64,000 bases of DNA from assembly GCA_037833965.1 (NCBI GenBank), contig AP031357.1, positions 23,766,001 to 23,830,000 on the forward strand. Reading direction: 5' to 3'. A program made the position numbers and the translations under genes. Of this stretch, positions 44,761-58,800 are shown piece by piece. Below the pieces are notes generated by a model. That model was not told where the DNA came from, ran no database searches, and saw only the letters and a program-made list of their open reading frames with translations. Origin of the DNA: Marchantia polymorpha subsp. ruderalis. Lineage: Eukaryota > Streptophyta > Marchantiopsida > Marchantiales > Marchantiaceae. Within the stretch, counting starts at the first letter, position 1. The number at the start of each line of letters is the position of its first letter.

Positions 44761-47700
44761 AATCCATCTATTTTTGGCTCAGAAAGTCTTTATTCACACT
44801 GACCTACCTGGCACACAAGACCGCCCAAATATATAAACGCCAGGATGCGGGATATGCGATGCTTCCGTCGGAAAGGATGACTTTCCTCCTGCGAAGGGAA
44901 CCTCCCATCATTGACGCCGACAGACGTTGGAATGCAAATGATTTCGTTTGAAATAATTTGCTTCCATTCTCTGTCAATGATGCCCATAATTCTAGTCTCA
45001 GCTACTCCCGGTTTCTCTTATCGACGGGCTAACTATCAGGTCAAGGCGGTGGCCTCGGATGCGAGGCTGAGAAGCTGAGTAGGCGACGGGGGAGCACGAA
45101 GCTCGCTCCTCTCCGACGGCTGACCGACGCAAAAGGGCTCCGGGGTCAGGGGTGCCATCGGATTTGTTCTCCTTGATGGAAACATGCGGTGGCCGATACG
45201 AGTCCATAAGAATAATTATAATTATTTCAATGGACTCGTATAATAATGATTGAATACCCGGTGGCAAAGAAGTCTTAGTGTGGGGAAAAAAATGAGGAGG
45301 AGTCTTATGATTGCGGCTCCTTCGGATAGTCTAATTGTTGGTGAAGATGTGGTTATTCTCCACCTTTCCAAGTAGTAACAGTTGTAAAAGTGAGAATATT
45401 TTCGGACACGGGTGTCCTCATTTTGCTGACTGGTCTCTTCTCGCGCCGGCTCCTCTTCCTCCTTTCTCTCTCTGTCTTACAAAATGCGACAAAATGCCAA
45501 TAAAGGTATTTATTTACGACAATGGCCGAGGCCCAGATGTTCCAGAACACATCGTTGGGAGGGATGGAACTGTGGATGCAGCCTGTAGAAACTGGTGGAA
45601 GTCAGAAGCCGACTTAGTTTAAGTCAAGAAAGACAAAGATCGGGGATGCGACATCGACATGCTGACAAACTGGCGTCAATAGGAACTGCGCGTGTGAGTC
45701 ATCCCAAGAAAGTTTGAGCGAAAATAGAAATCTCGGAGCTCCTCGGATCGCGAGGCCGAGGACAAGTGTTCCATGGCAGGCACTGTTCTCTAACTTAACT
45801 CGAAGCATGATCGGACTTTACAAGTTTCCACGTACTCGGAAAGGTGCTTCTTCGCTCTCCTCTTGGACAGCCACAGGTCGTCAAGATCTACCTCGAGAAA
45901 CAGCTAGCGTGACGTGGAGTACTGTCATCTCCTGACACGTGGGCCTTCGGTCTGCCAGGAATCTGCCCCGGCTGTGGGTCCGATATGAATCTGTGGACCG
46001 GAAGATTTCCTTAAGCCAGGACTGGCCCACACCCTCAGGTCCACAGTCCTACCTTGTGAGCTCGCCTGTCCCGCATGCTTTCGATATTTGGTATGCGATA
46101 TGGCCTCCCTAATTGCTACGTTTTGTCCGCACTGGCCAAAGCGATCCACTCCAGGCACTCGGGAGACACTCCGCCTATAACAACCGTTCTTTGCTAGAGC
46201 TCACATAATCCCCAGTTAGCTGAGTCAAAGTCCGAAATGGATAGAACAAAATAGTATGGGACATGGATGGAATAAAACAAGTAACCATGGGTTTAACCTC
46301 CAATAAAATCAATACGAGACAAATGTATATGGTCATGCTACACTATCCAAATTATCTGATAAATGCGTCTTTATCAACACAATAAATCTTATCAATCTAC
46401 AATGGATTGCATACTTTGCAACTATCTTTACAGCAATCTAAAATATCAGTTCTTGTTTGACTTATAACCAAAGTATTAGGTCTAATTCCAAAAGCTAATA
46501 AAGCAACAACTCTCCGTATACACTACCTTGGTTGTTAACTTTCGATGTGACACCTGACACATTTCCAGGTTCCGTGACACGTTCATTGTAATGTATTTTA
46601 TGCAACCATAACAGCCAATAGAACCCGATAGTTCAAAGATGCATAAACGCAAGGATTCGGAATCTTGGATCTACGAGTGTCGAGGACTTCCCAACGGATA
46701 AGAAAGTCATCCTCAGAGGTTATAAGAAGAAAGTGGAAGGGAAGGATTCTTCTCATGAGTATTCCGACTTTCCACTTATATCGATGCTGTACGCAAGGTG
46801 TGCTGTAGATTCATCCCCGATTACTGCTTGCAGGAGCAGGAGCAGGAATTCAAACTCCGATGTGACCTCTCCTTTTGACTGGCTCCAGTTCCTGGTGGCA
46901 CCGGTGGCTTCTTCTAGGCCAAGGAGAGCCACAGGATGAGGACGACCTCAATGGCCGGTCGAAGTGCTCTAAGTCCGAGCAGACATTCTTGTCCCGGCGA
47001 ACCTTCCCGTGTACTTTCGCCGTGAAACATACTCGTCAATCCGATACGCCTATTTGAGCCCATTCTACAAGAGCCACAAGCCAGTATGGACTCTCGCACA
47101 CCAGGTCCAGGGTTCAATTTCGGATGCTCTTCGGCGGGAGACAGAGCCCGTCGAAAACTCGACGCGTAAGTGCACAGCAGGCCCAGGAATAGCATCCGTC
47201 AAAACTGCGGGAGATTGCGTCTACCCGCCTCCGCTGACCACAAAACGTAGTACAAACATAAACTCTGTAAAGTTAAGGCTAGGAGCGAACTCCACGACCT
47301 TCATAGGATAATTTTAAAAAATAAAATTTATCTGGGTGATGAGAAGGTATTCCTAAGTGATAAAAAGTGCGAGATCTTTTGGTGGAAAGTATGAATCTGA
47401 AAGTAACGGTATAGGATATGGTTCGATTGATCTAGGAGGCTACGACGGTATGTCGAGAATTTGTGGAGGGATCTGTTTCTCCATATCTGCTTTGGGTCAT
47501 CCTCGTTGTGGGCTCATCCTCTCCACCGACTTTCATCCCGATATTTGCACCCTAGTCAAAGACCCTTTCTATACGCTTTCATATTTCCGCTTGATCACTT
47601 TACTTGTTAAGATAAGGGGTAGAACCCTAAAAAGATCTCTTCGGCAAAACTTTTCGTTCATTGTCTCCTATAATTTTTCTCCTCCGAAAACTACGAAAGA

Positions 47701-50700
47701 GGATGAGTTCGAAACACTTGAAACTTTTTTAGTACATGCACGGAAGAATTAATCCGCATTTATTTCGGAACAGTATCGGACGATAATCGTTAGACTTGTC
47801 GGTTTTATGATACTCGATGAAATTGTTCTGTCAAGGATCCGAAAGTCCACGTAACCGCGTGGAAAGATTTATACAATACGCCATCAGATATTGAAATTCG
47901 ATCTCGCAATTGACTTCGGCGTTCGAGGGCCGCGAAATATTCAGATCTGCTTTTTCCAGAACCAAGTCGTCCTGCTACAAGAAGATGTCGTTAGAGCCAA
48001 CCCAAAGGTGACCACGTAATGGAGCCCCACAACGTTGTGGTGAGAACGTTGCGGGAAATGCAAGCTGATGTGGTCGTCTTACAGGCGCCCTGCCGCGGCC
48101 TTCCCGGGCAGCTGCGTGACAGCGAAGGCGAACGTCCTCATTCGGGCAGCTTGGGATTTAGCAGATACAGTGATGGTCACAGGTGTCAAATTGTGGCTGT
48201 ATGGTAAGGGTAAATCTGTCGTTTGCGGATTGCTTTCCGGTGACGTATCCACATGGTGCTCCAAAATCTGCCCTGATTCCATACGTCATAACCTTTTTCC
48301 TCTAAACGGGCCGACTAATACGACAGAACTGTTCGGAAGAGTCTGGACATGGACCGCACGGATCCTGCCTACCACGATCGCAATGTGATTTGTCTACGCC
48401 GCAAACCGGAAGAGCAGGTGGTGAAGACCTTCCGCCTTTCTAACACTGTGGGTTGTTACCCCTTTGGGTCTTTATGGCGACCGGCTAAATTTGAGTATGC
48501 TCTTCCGGCAGCTACCGAAGTGCACAGTTGTGGGAGCAAACCTGGACCCCTTATCGAGTATTATAGTGTGCCCCCACAGTATCTTCCTACGACTATGTAC
48601 TGCTGAGTTGTACATCTGTCAAGGTGTTCCTTCTACTAGTGTTCCTTCTCCTTGTCAGGTTACCATAACTTTATCATCTTGTGCATTTATGGGTGCAGGT
48701 TAACGTTGATTGCTATAGTTTACTCCACTGTGCAGAACATGCAATATTATAAGGTTTTCATCGTTTCGCATAGACAAAAACTCAATTCTGGCTAGGTATT
48801 TATCGTGGTACATTTGCAATATCAAGACAGTTTTATCTGAGAAAATTATTCAACTGATAATGAACCCAAAATGGAGCACATAATCACCCATGTTTCAGTA
48901 CAATTTTTGAGTTAGTTACAAACCATTGTAATTACTGACAAAGGAAGGTGCAATGTAGTTACTGGATCCTTAGTACCCTCCGTGGGGAAGAGAGAGTCCG
49001 AGCTAAACCTCGACACATAAAATTTCACGTCGCTGACGGGGCCAAATTCGTGGTGCCAGAGCTTTGTTGATTCTGACTTACCACAATGGGTCATCATAAC
49101 CGGAGCAGGCAAAGTGCCATGAGAAGATTTGAACTTGAAATGCGCAGCTCCGAGCTTGAACTCGTGGTGGAAGATGAACGGCAGGTACAAGAATTTGGAA
49201 GGAGTCTCGATGCCGCAGGCCGTGACCTTGGAGGCGCAGATTTGCGACTTCGAGTGTATTCACGTCAAGAGTGTCTTCACATGACTCCATGAAATTCGAC
49301 AGTCGTCTCCAACGTCGGCCCATATGACTCTCTCGTGGGCCGATTTGGTGACGACCGTCAAATTCCCTGGTTGTTTTGAATTGTATTTGTCCCAAAAATC
49401 ATTTATAGGTTCTCGAGGAAACACTTGAGACTCATGGACGGAGTACTTCGTCCCAAAGCAAAATCAGTACCCACGCTATAGCCACAAATTATAGGTTTAC
49501 AAGAATTCGTATCGTGCTGCAGCAGGGCGTTGAAGGGTACGTTGGTTCTCAACAACTGATGTGGATCCCATCAATTAAATTTAACTTTTGTCTAGACGTT
49601 TTAGATAAAAGTTGATATGTTTAACTGGATGGTAGTGGAAGCTAGCCCCAACTTACCCGTTTCGTTTTCCAATACGACCAGATGAGTCATCACTATACCT
49701 TCTGCCATATTTGGCTACGCTAAAGTCGGAAGTAAGCATATCCACGGAGACTCCAGGTCTTTAAGGTTCCAGTGTTGAAAAGCATGGAGTGCATCCTTTT
49801 CAGGTTTCACGGGGTAGACTCACATGGGGTTTACGATGTGCTCCTTCTGGTTTCCATTTGAAGGCAATTGCCGGTTGTCCGGTTCACGAGAATAGAAGGC
49901 ACGGAATCAATGTTGGCATTGCTGTGACTTCGACTACAAGTCCGGAAATTTCATCGTTCTTTCCTTTCCAAACTGTGGCCTCGTCTGATCTATCAGGTAG
50001 GCCAAATTTCTTAGAAATGTTTCCTTGAAACTTCAAAATCATCGGCCGAAAACGGGACTGCATGGTGCACTGTAGAGAACGACGAGGATTTCCCACGATC
50101 AGAGCACCTGCTTTTCTAGTTCCCAGTTGAGATGACGATGAATCTCGCAGGTTAGCAAAGGTTGCCGGAGTTACTTGTGTCGCCTAAGTCGTTGAGAAAA
50201 CAAATTCGGGATATAATTGCTTCTAAATTCTTCTCCAGCGCGGTAAAGGCGGACGCAAATGCAGGCGTCCTTGGCGTCCGCCGAGATCCTGATGCCTGTC
50301 GTGGTAGAGTATTATACACTCTCTCCTCTTCTCTCTCAAGGCTAGAACTGGCAGGAAGAAGGGACCATCTTAGCAGTAATTTCTTTCATATATGAAATAC
50401 ATACACTTAAATATTCAAAATGAAGTGTGGAATAGTACTGACAGTTCTGAATGAAACATATATTCATATGACTTGAGTTACATTATACGTTTGGATGTTA
50501 CATTATTGGAGTAAGAATGATGTCATTAGGTTGTTATGTTTACTATGTTCCATATGAGAGACAATTCCCATGGAATGAGCAGAAATATATTTAGCAGGTC
50601 AATTAAATTCTATATTTTCCTTCACAGAAATCAAATTATTTTTGTAAGCGTTGAAATATTTTTTCTGTTGTTACATCTTGTAATACTTCAAGATTATTTG

Positions 50701-50800
50701 ATTTGTAGTTCCTAAGTGTCTTTAATCAATCAACTCAGATCTTGATTTGACTTATGTTATCTTAGCTGCAGTTAATTAAGCTGACTAGACTGTTTTAATG
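44761..50800. other. About 6 kb without a recognisable gene
   Basis: Mixed composition, open frames up to 131 codons. The longest (47357-47752, +) encodes a product with no motif I recognise and no neighbouring exons. Pairs of antisense frames at 48.0-48.6 and 48.9-49.4 kb likewise carry no known domain. It could hold non-coding RNAs or decayed mobile DNA, which I cannot show. Confidence 0.4.
45196..45241. repeat. 46-bp near-perfect palindrome
   Basis: Arms 45196-45207 (ATACGAGTCCAT) and 45230-45241 (ATGGACTCGTAT) pair perfectly over 12 bp. The 22-bp interior contains a further 16-bp palindrome (AATAATTATAATTATT). The whole can extrude as a cruciform or fold as a hairpin. Confidence 0.85.
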
Positions 50801-50814
50801 GCACTTTTTTGGAT

Positions 50815-50990
50815 TTATTTGTGAATAAAGCATGAGGTGATGCCATTTACGTATCCCGCGGAGGTGAACAACGCATTTCAATGTCCCCTATCTGTGTGGG
50901 TTGTGTTCTCATGGTATGTTCTTGAAGTGTGAGAATGTTTTGCGTGTTGGTTGCTTTTGGAATTTGCGTAGTAGTTGGTATCAGAGCGTA
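50815..50990 (+). mobile_element. LTR-retrotransposon remnant: LTR 3' end plus tRNA-iMet primer-binding site
   Basis: TGGTATCAGAGC at 50976-50987 is the exact primer-binding site used by most plant LTR retrotransposons (complement of the initiator-tRNA-Met 3' end). Upstream is a polyadenylation-type AATAAAG at about 50823 and a GGAGGTGAAC...TGTGTGGGTTGTG stretch typical of R/U5 ends. No gag or pol frame follows; the 64-codon frame after the site is unrecognised. It is a truncated or heavily mutated element. The upstream LTR boundary is not visible. Confidence 0.6.
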
Positions 50991-51505
50991 GGGATGTTCC
51001 TACAGTTACTGTAGTGCGACCTGTTTTTCATTTTTCTAACGAGATATTGCTTGAGCGTGGGATGTTTGAGCAATTAGTGCAATCTGTCTGTCATTTTTCT
51101 GACGGGTTCTCGCGTGTGCTTGAGTGTGCGACCTACGTTTTATCATCAAAACCTTGGCCTGAATATTAAACAAAGCTCTCAGTGCCGTTTCTTTGCGCAA
51201 AATTGCTATGTGATTACAAGATCATCATAAAAAATGCCGTGCCCACGAACATCAGCATGATCTGTTTTGCGACTAAGAACGATGATGGCACTCACATTGT
51301 CAACAGAAAGAAAATTGAAGATGATACGAATGGCAGCATCAGCATTGACAACTAAAGAGAAATTCATAGTCAAACGTCAAGAAGTATGAACGATCTGGGT
51401 GGTCAGCAAGGAGTGGCGCTTGTCATATGTAGATTGTCTAAAGAGATTCGTCCAAAGAGTCATCTCACGTTAATTATAGTGGCATCTGTTTGAATTCGGA
51501 ACGGA

Positions 51506-51526
51506 CAAACAAACAAACAAACAAAC
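51506..51526. repeat. (CAAA)5 microsatellite
   Basis: Five perfect CAAA units read directly in the sequence, about 520 bp downstream of the retrotransposon primer-binding site. Confidence 0.95.
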
Positions 51527-54500
51527 CTCATTGTTGATATATGATGAATGTATATATTTTGTGCCATCGGCAAATATAAAATAAATGTTGTCGTGCTGCT
51601 TCTAGGAACAAAGCGCAGGCGAGAGGGAGAACGAGCAGATAGCTCGAACCTTTGAGTGAATAATCACAATGCCAAATGTGGAATTGTTGCCCTTCTCGTG
51701 TGCATGAGCATCTTTGACTCGCGAGCAAATGAAATGAGTCGTATGAGGTTCTCGCAGTGCTCTCAATTCATATGATGATAAGATCGTTCCAACAAGGTAA
51801 ATAATGTGCTTCCATGGAGCGTTTGAGATCCCCACAAACATACAATCACGCTTTTGTTTTTGATGTAGTTGCACTTTGATTTTAATTTGATCGGTAGAAA
51901 ATCTAGAGAATCGGATGTATTGTGAGGAGTTTTGAAAGATGGGGATCTCAAGATTGCACTGTTTTTATGATGCATTTTCTGCATGGAGAAAATATCAATA
52001 GTGGGAAAACATTGAGAGTAGAATACGATTTCAGTTTTTTGAAGCTCTAACTTTGTCAAATCTATTATTCAAAAATCAGCAAAAAATGTGTCAGGATATT
52101 GGAGCACTCATGAATCATGATAAAGTTTCATTCATCTAACCACAAAGCAAGGAGAAGTGACGCTTGACATGGAGACTTAGCTGCATATATGGTCAAAAAT
52201 ATATTGCTCAAGATTCAAAAGCTTAAGTTACATTTAGTTGCACATTGATCATCTACTTGTTAATTTTTACTTACAATATGAACATTGAAAAAAATAAAAT
52301 TGCATAAGATCTTCTTTACTGAATTTTTACACCAAATCTTTCTATAAATTAAAATTTCTATATCCTAAATTCAAATTTTCAAACCCTAGATTCTAGTATT
52401 ATAACCTTATATTTGAAGACAAAACCTAAATTTTTGTATTTTATTATATATACTAGTATATTTATGGAGATTTTTATGAGATGATAAGAATATATAATCA
52501 GATGAAATCTAAAATTTATAATTTTTTTGCATTAATTGTGATTTATATAATATATGTTCTTTCATAAGAATTGTTATTTTCTCACATGAGTTATATAAAA
52601 TATACATTTATAAATTGTTAAATAACATAATGTACGACTTGAACTATAGAACAAAAGTAAATTACTTTCATTAGATTTAGCGTTGAATACGATGGTCAAT
52701 ACAATAAATATGATGAGCATCAGATTTTTAAAAATTGAAGAATATCGATAAATCAAAATGTTTAAATGCCTAAATCTTTTTGTCTCAACAATAGTTCTAT
52801 GCTTTTAGAAAAAATTGCCAAAGTTAAATTGAATATTATAGAAGTGTGCAAAGTGTGCAAGATGTTGAGATCTAACTTATTCTACTTCAATCATAAATAT
52901 TTACTTTTGGAATAGCAAATTAAAACAAATTGGAGATTACAAATTTTGACAAAATGTTAAGGCCTAAATTTTTCATCTTTAACCATAACAACTACTACCT
53001 TCATATTTAAAAGCAGACCATAGTTGTTATTATATTATACTTCCAACTTTTGATTTTGAATAAAGTGAATGAAAATAGAATCTAAACTCAAATCCTACCA
53101 AAAGGATTATATTTGTTCTTTGAAATCATTGAGAGACAATTTCATCATAAAAAAATTCAAATATGTTGTATGATTACTTAAAACTATTAGTATTTAAAAT
53201 GAAAGAATTTGATGTAAAGATACAAGATTAGATAAATAATTTTGCAATCTTGTGATTAAACCGCATTTTTTTGTAGAGATTATGAGATAAAACATTTAAA
53301 TTTATTTGAGTTCATTGTTTGCTTATTATGATTTATTATCACATGAATTACTAAATTATGAATAAAAATATATATTTACAAAAACATTATCTGTGCATTG
53401 TTAATTGATGACTTAAAATATAATATTATGTCATTTTTTATATTATTTATCTATTATAACATTGAAAATGATTAGAGACAATCATGTTTAAGAAATAAAA
53501 AGATGTCAAAAGCTTTGAATCTGGAATTAGATTCAAACTGAGAGATAATCCCCAAAAAAACTATGTTAGAAATATTGCAAGAGTGATCACATTAAAATAA
53601 TGTTGTGTGAAAATAAAAACAGATGAATTTTCTTTGATCAATATGTAACAGAAATTTAATCTTGAGTGTAAATGTAATCTATGTAATGTATGTATCTATA
53701 TGATTGACAAAAAAAATAATGATATATATAGTGATTTATTATCACATTAATTAAATTGAACTTTTATTTTGTACTCTTTTTCATGTGGAAGAAAAAAATA
53801 TTTGTTTTTAGCCAATAATCAAACTTGTAAAATTAAAAAAAATTTAGTTTATGAAATTTTTAGTTTTTGAGAAATTAATATTTTTTTCTTTATACAAATA
53901 TAAACCTGATATGATAAAAATATTAAATTTGTACTTAAATTATATTTTTTCAAAAAAACTTGAATTTAGCTTTAGAACTAGTAAAAGGTGAAAATTAGTG
54001 ATAAATTATTAAAACATTTCAACAACACAAGCATAAAAATGTATTCAAATTAGATAATATTATCATCTATGGCAAAGTCAATTCTATTGAATATCAAATT
54101 GAGATCAATCATGCATAATGAGTATAATGCACTACTTAGCAATATGAGCTTTACTACCTAACATAAATAAAATCAACTTAGAATATTCTGTTATGAATAA
54201 GCATTATAAGAAATTTTTTGATGTTATTCAAAATTTAAAAATTCTAAATAATCACTCAAGTATGCGAATAATCATGTATGTATGTAATGTTAACATTCCA
54301 AGAAAATTTCTTATTTGAAAATTTAAATCTTCAAATTTCTTATTGATGAATATTTTTAAATAAATAAATTTATGTTTTCATAAAAATATTCGAAACTTTA
54401 CAACCATTAGAAAATTGGATAATTCAAGTTGAGACTTAGACTACACACAAGATAAGATGTATATAGGTACATGTCTTTTATTGTAAGAAATTCATTCTAA

Positions 54501-57500
54501 ATATATTTGAAATAAGTTTCAAAAACTATAAATAGAAAAACAAATTCTTGAAGAACTATTTTTGGAGTCTTATTCAAACAAGTTTAAAAAGCGTGTGTGA
54601 TATTCTATGTCCATTTAGATCAACATATAGATATTGAGTTAAAATGTTCAATACCACATTGAAATTTGATATATTATTTGCTTTTGATGCAATCAATTTT
54701 TTGACACTCTTTGAATTGAGTATAGATTAAAAAATTGATTATAGTAGTTTCAAATTTTGATTTTTTAATTCATTATATTATTTTGATAAAAGATAATATC
54801 AAATTAAATCCTACATTCAAGAATTGTATTTTTTAAGATAAGCTAATGATGTAAAAAATTGCAGGCTTTAAAATTTTATATCAAGTAAGATTATTGTCAT
54901 TGTGAATGCTTCTTTTCATAAAATCAATTTATTAATCACAAGGACAAATTTTATAAGGAGATGTTATCAAGGAGAAGATTGATCATTATATATTTTATAA
55001 TGTGGTATAAAAATATATTCAATACATATAAAACAAATATTCAAAGAAAACAAAAATAAAATAGCAAATTTAAGATATTGAGTTTTATATGATTACACCA
55101 AAGACATAGATTTAAGACATCCATCACTAAAAACTTATATTTATAAATTTAAGTATTTTGATAATAATTTGTTGATCTTTAAAGATTTTCTATCATTGTC
55201 ATGATCAAAGTACGATGAAAAAGTGCGCTTTACGGTAAATTGACTAGATGAAATGCAAGGAACTAGATATTTATTTTTATAAAGAAGCTTAAACCTATAG
55301 TTATAAACCTAATAAAATACTATTATGAGATATGATTTGCAATTGTTAATTGCCAATAAGATGAGAAAGCTTGTGAAGCTTACTATGATTCCACCTTACA
55401 TTGAGAACATGTGAACATATAAGCTAAAAATCATACTAGCACATGACAAAAAAATTCTTCAAAGCTAGATTAATAACTAGAGTTTTTACAGAACAAAATG
55501 AAATGGTATGTATGACAACAAAGTTTTTTTCATTGAAGTGAAACATACTACACTTTGACTTATATGTGCATTTGGTGCAATATTTAGTTTGATTTTGAAT
55601 CATACAAATTTTAATTGTGAAATTTGTTTTTTAAATTTTATGAGTAGAAAATTTACATGAACAACTACAAGAGTTATTAAAAAAATTGACCTTGATTAGC
55701 CAAATTATAATAAAATTTAGTTAGTTAAGATTAAATTTAGCTAGTTATGATTAAGTCTAACTATAAATATTTTTTTAAGCAGAATAATTAGCATACTTTA
55801 GAAGTTTGAAGTGAACATGCATATTTTTGATCAAATTAAAATATAGTGAAAGAATACCTTGATTACATCTCAATTTTGATTAATTTAACTAAATAATAAA
55901 ATTTTCATTGGTTGGACAATGTCCAAAATTGACTAAATGGCAGTTGAAAAATTTAGAATTTTTTAATTATATGTAGTCATTTCAAGCCAAAATAAAAATG
56001 AAAATCTAAAAATTTAGATAAGTCAATGATATATTGCAATATAATGATAATTAGTCTTATAAATTTTATGTTGATAAAAATAAAATAGATGATAATTATC
56101 ATGAGTTCAATAATAATTTTTCAAATATTTAGACAGAGAGTTTTTCAAGCAATTTTTAGAATTAAATATGTGAAAAATTGTCTCATTAGTGACATTTGGA
56201 TTTTAAAAATCATATTGAAATGTAAACAAGTGTTGGTCTTAAATGATAATGAAAAGATTGTGTAAAAGAGTGTTGGGTCACAAACACTCTAGATTCATGT
56301 GTAGTATCAAAAGTCATGTGAGATAAACTTAAGTGAGAGTTAAACGTCAAATCACATGTCACATAATCACCATGTTTATCATATTTGATTATGTTATAAA
56401 ATGATCTCCAAGTTTCATGATCCGTTTGTTTGTGCAAACGGATCTTCAATTCTATTCGTATGACTGTACTTTGAAATAATTTATGTTACACATCCACAAA
56501 AGACTATTATTTTGTCGGCTGAAGACCAATCATTTGAAAAATTATTATTTGAATTGTTTTGAATAATTTCATATCTACTTGTTGTGATAAAAACATTAAA
56601 TTTTACCTTTGATTAGTTGAGATGGATACTAGAATAAAACGATAGATTGTGATTGGAATATAAATGTTCATGGTTAAAACTTTTCGTTAAGAATTGAATT
56701 TAATGGCATATTGAAATGCATGGATATTTGACTTATAAGTAATATAATTTTGAAAATTTATAGATAAATTTATAACGCACATGCACATTGAGATAAATGC
56801 ATCAATTTTAAAAGATTATTCTCACAAAGACTAAAAAAATTTCTATAATCAAGAGTTCAAGCATTTTCAAAGAGTAGAATGTTTGTGCAATGTTTCTTAA
56901 TTGTAAATTTACATACTACAACTAAAATAAAACAATCATCTTATATACATATTTTAAGATTTTTTAATGTTTAGCTTATTTGATACATTATGGGTTAGAT
57001 GATATAATTTACAATTTTTAACTATTGGCATTTTCTTAATCTAGTCCTTGCTATTCTTCACATCTTTTTGACTTTATATTTGAAACTTGTTTTTTTTAAT
57101 TTTTCTTGTTATTAGCAACTTCATTGTTTGTCAAATGACATTTATAAGGTTTCACTGAGAAGCAGACAAGATGTGAACTTATATTGCATGACATTAATAT
57201 GCTATGTAATTCCATAGGAGGAGTTTCAAGAGTTGGAAAGAACAATGAACTGATGACTCGAATGAACTATCTTTTTGTGTGTGTGTCTCATGAACCGATG
57301 CATATAGAAGACTAGATGCAAATATCAAAATTGAAAATCACATGTTGTGATCATCTAAACGTGTGCCGTCAACTATAGAACTTAAGATCTCATTGACTTC
57401 TGTTCTTGGTTTTATTTTAACTACAACTGCAAGGTGAGCTATTAAACTACTATGCATAATTTTTTTGACAATTGAGATTACTATGTAGCAAAGTCAATCA

Positions 57501-58499
57501 TCAGACTTTCATGAATTCAGTTCCGTTGTATCAAATTTCTACATGTTCATACATGTTTATTTCTAGAGATCATATACTGAAGCGCCTAAATTACCTTAGG
57601 TGGCGCTTCCTCTAACTTCTAAATTAATTGTAGCATCTAGTTTGGAATTTGTTCAAAATTAGAGCGTGAGATATTTCAATCCCTCAACTGCAAATCAGCT
57701 TGTTAGCACATCAGTTTCATAGTTCATCGAGTTGTCATCCAAAGTTTATAAATTAAATTTGTCTCGATCACGAGCCTGACTATAAGCTCGGTGATGATGA
57801 TTCTCTCTCCCTTTTCCTCCCAACCTTTCACATTCTCTCAACTGCACTCAATGCGACTTTTAGCATCAAAGCGTGTAAATTATCCTAAATTAACTTTCTT
57901 GAGGCGACTAAATCAGGCTAATTTAGGTAATTAAGGTGATCAACTATATGACCATGATAGTACATGCTTCATTCTTGCCCATTCACATGTAGAATACTTG
58001 TATTTCTTATCACCTTCTGTTATATAATTAATCATTGATAAATTGTTTTACACATGTGCATGAGCTCTAGAAATTTATTTTTTATTTAGCGTAATATACA
58101 ATGTCTAAGCAGGTGATTTGTATTGAAGTTATACAAGTTTATAATCTGCATCCAAATCTTTGACAAAAATAATTTGCAAGTTACAGATTGGTGAGTTTGT
58201 ACTCTTTTGAATAGCTCATGAGAAAAGTACTCAAAAAAAATTTGAAATTTGTTTGCACTAAACCTTTCATGTAAACCATACTCTAGTCAGTCTCTATTGG
58301 ATAGATTTTCTTCCATATCGCTACTCTTACTATGCACTATATCTTCTTATCGCACAATTATTTGAGCTGCAAATGAAAAAATAAAATACAAAAACAAAAG
58401 CTAATTAAAGTATTTGATGTGGAGCATCACCAACTTACCATTGATTTTCCGTACCTGCACTTTCCGGATATTCTTCTTCTCGATAACAGATTAACCTGT

Positions 58500-58800
58500 G
58501 TCTTGTTAACCGTAGTTAGGTTTGGCATCTATATAGGTTTGAAGTTAGTTAGCATTGCCATTAGGTAGTGTTTGGGCTAGTTAGGGTTTGTAGTTTGCAT
58601 TTTTATTCGTCGGGATGATTTTTATTCAGTTTATTTTTCACATTTACATTTGATATAGAGATAATCGAGAGCTTGGCTACAGAGATCTGATGTAATATTT
58701 TTGCTTTAATAAAGTTTTTATCTCAACCGTGGATGTAGTCACATGTGGAAGTGAACCTCATACATTGGTGTGTGATTTTGGTTGTGTTTAATATTTTTCA
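58500..58800 (+). mobile_element. Copia-type LTR-like fragment
   Basis: TTTAATAAAG (about 58706) is followed by CAACCGTGGATGTAGTCACA, then GTGAAC and TTGGTGTGTGATTTTGG. The order polyadenylation signal, CCGTGGATGTAG, GAAC, TTGTGTGTTT is a hallmark of the R/U5 part of many plant Copia LTRs. A TATATAGG-like box lies upstream at about 58530. No LTR ends or primer-binding site are visible, so only a fragment is claimed. Confidence 0.45.

Noticed and set aside
47357..47752. A 131-codon + strand frame
   Set aside because: No motif, no neighbouring exon and no promoter support. Kept only as part of the unannotated 44.8-50.8 kb interval.
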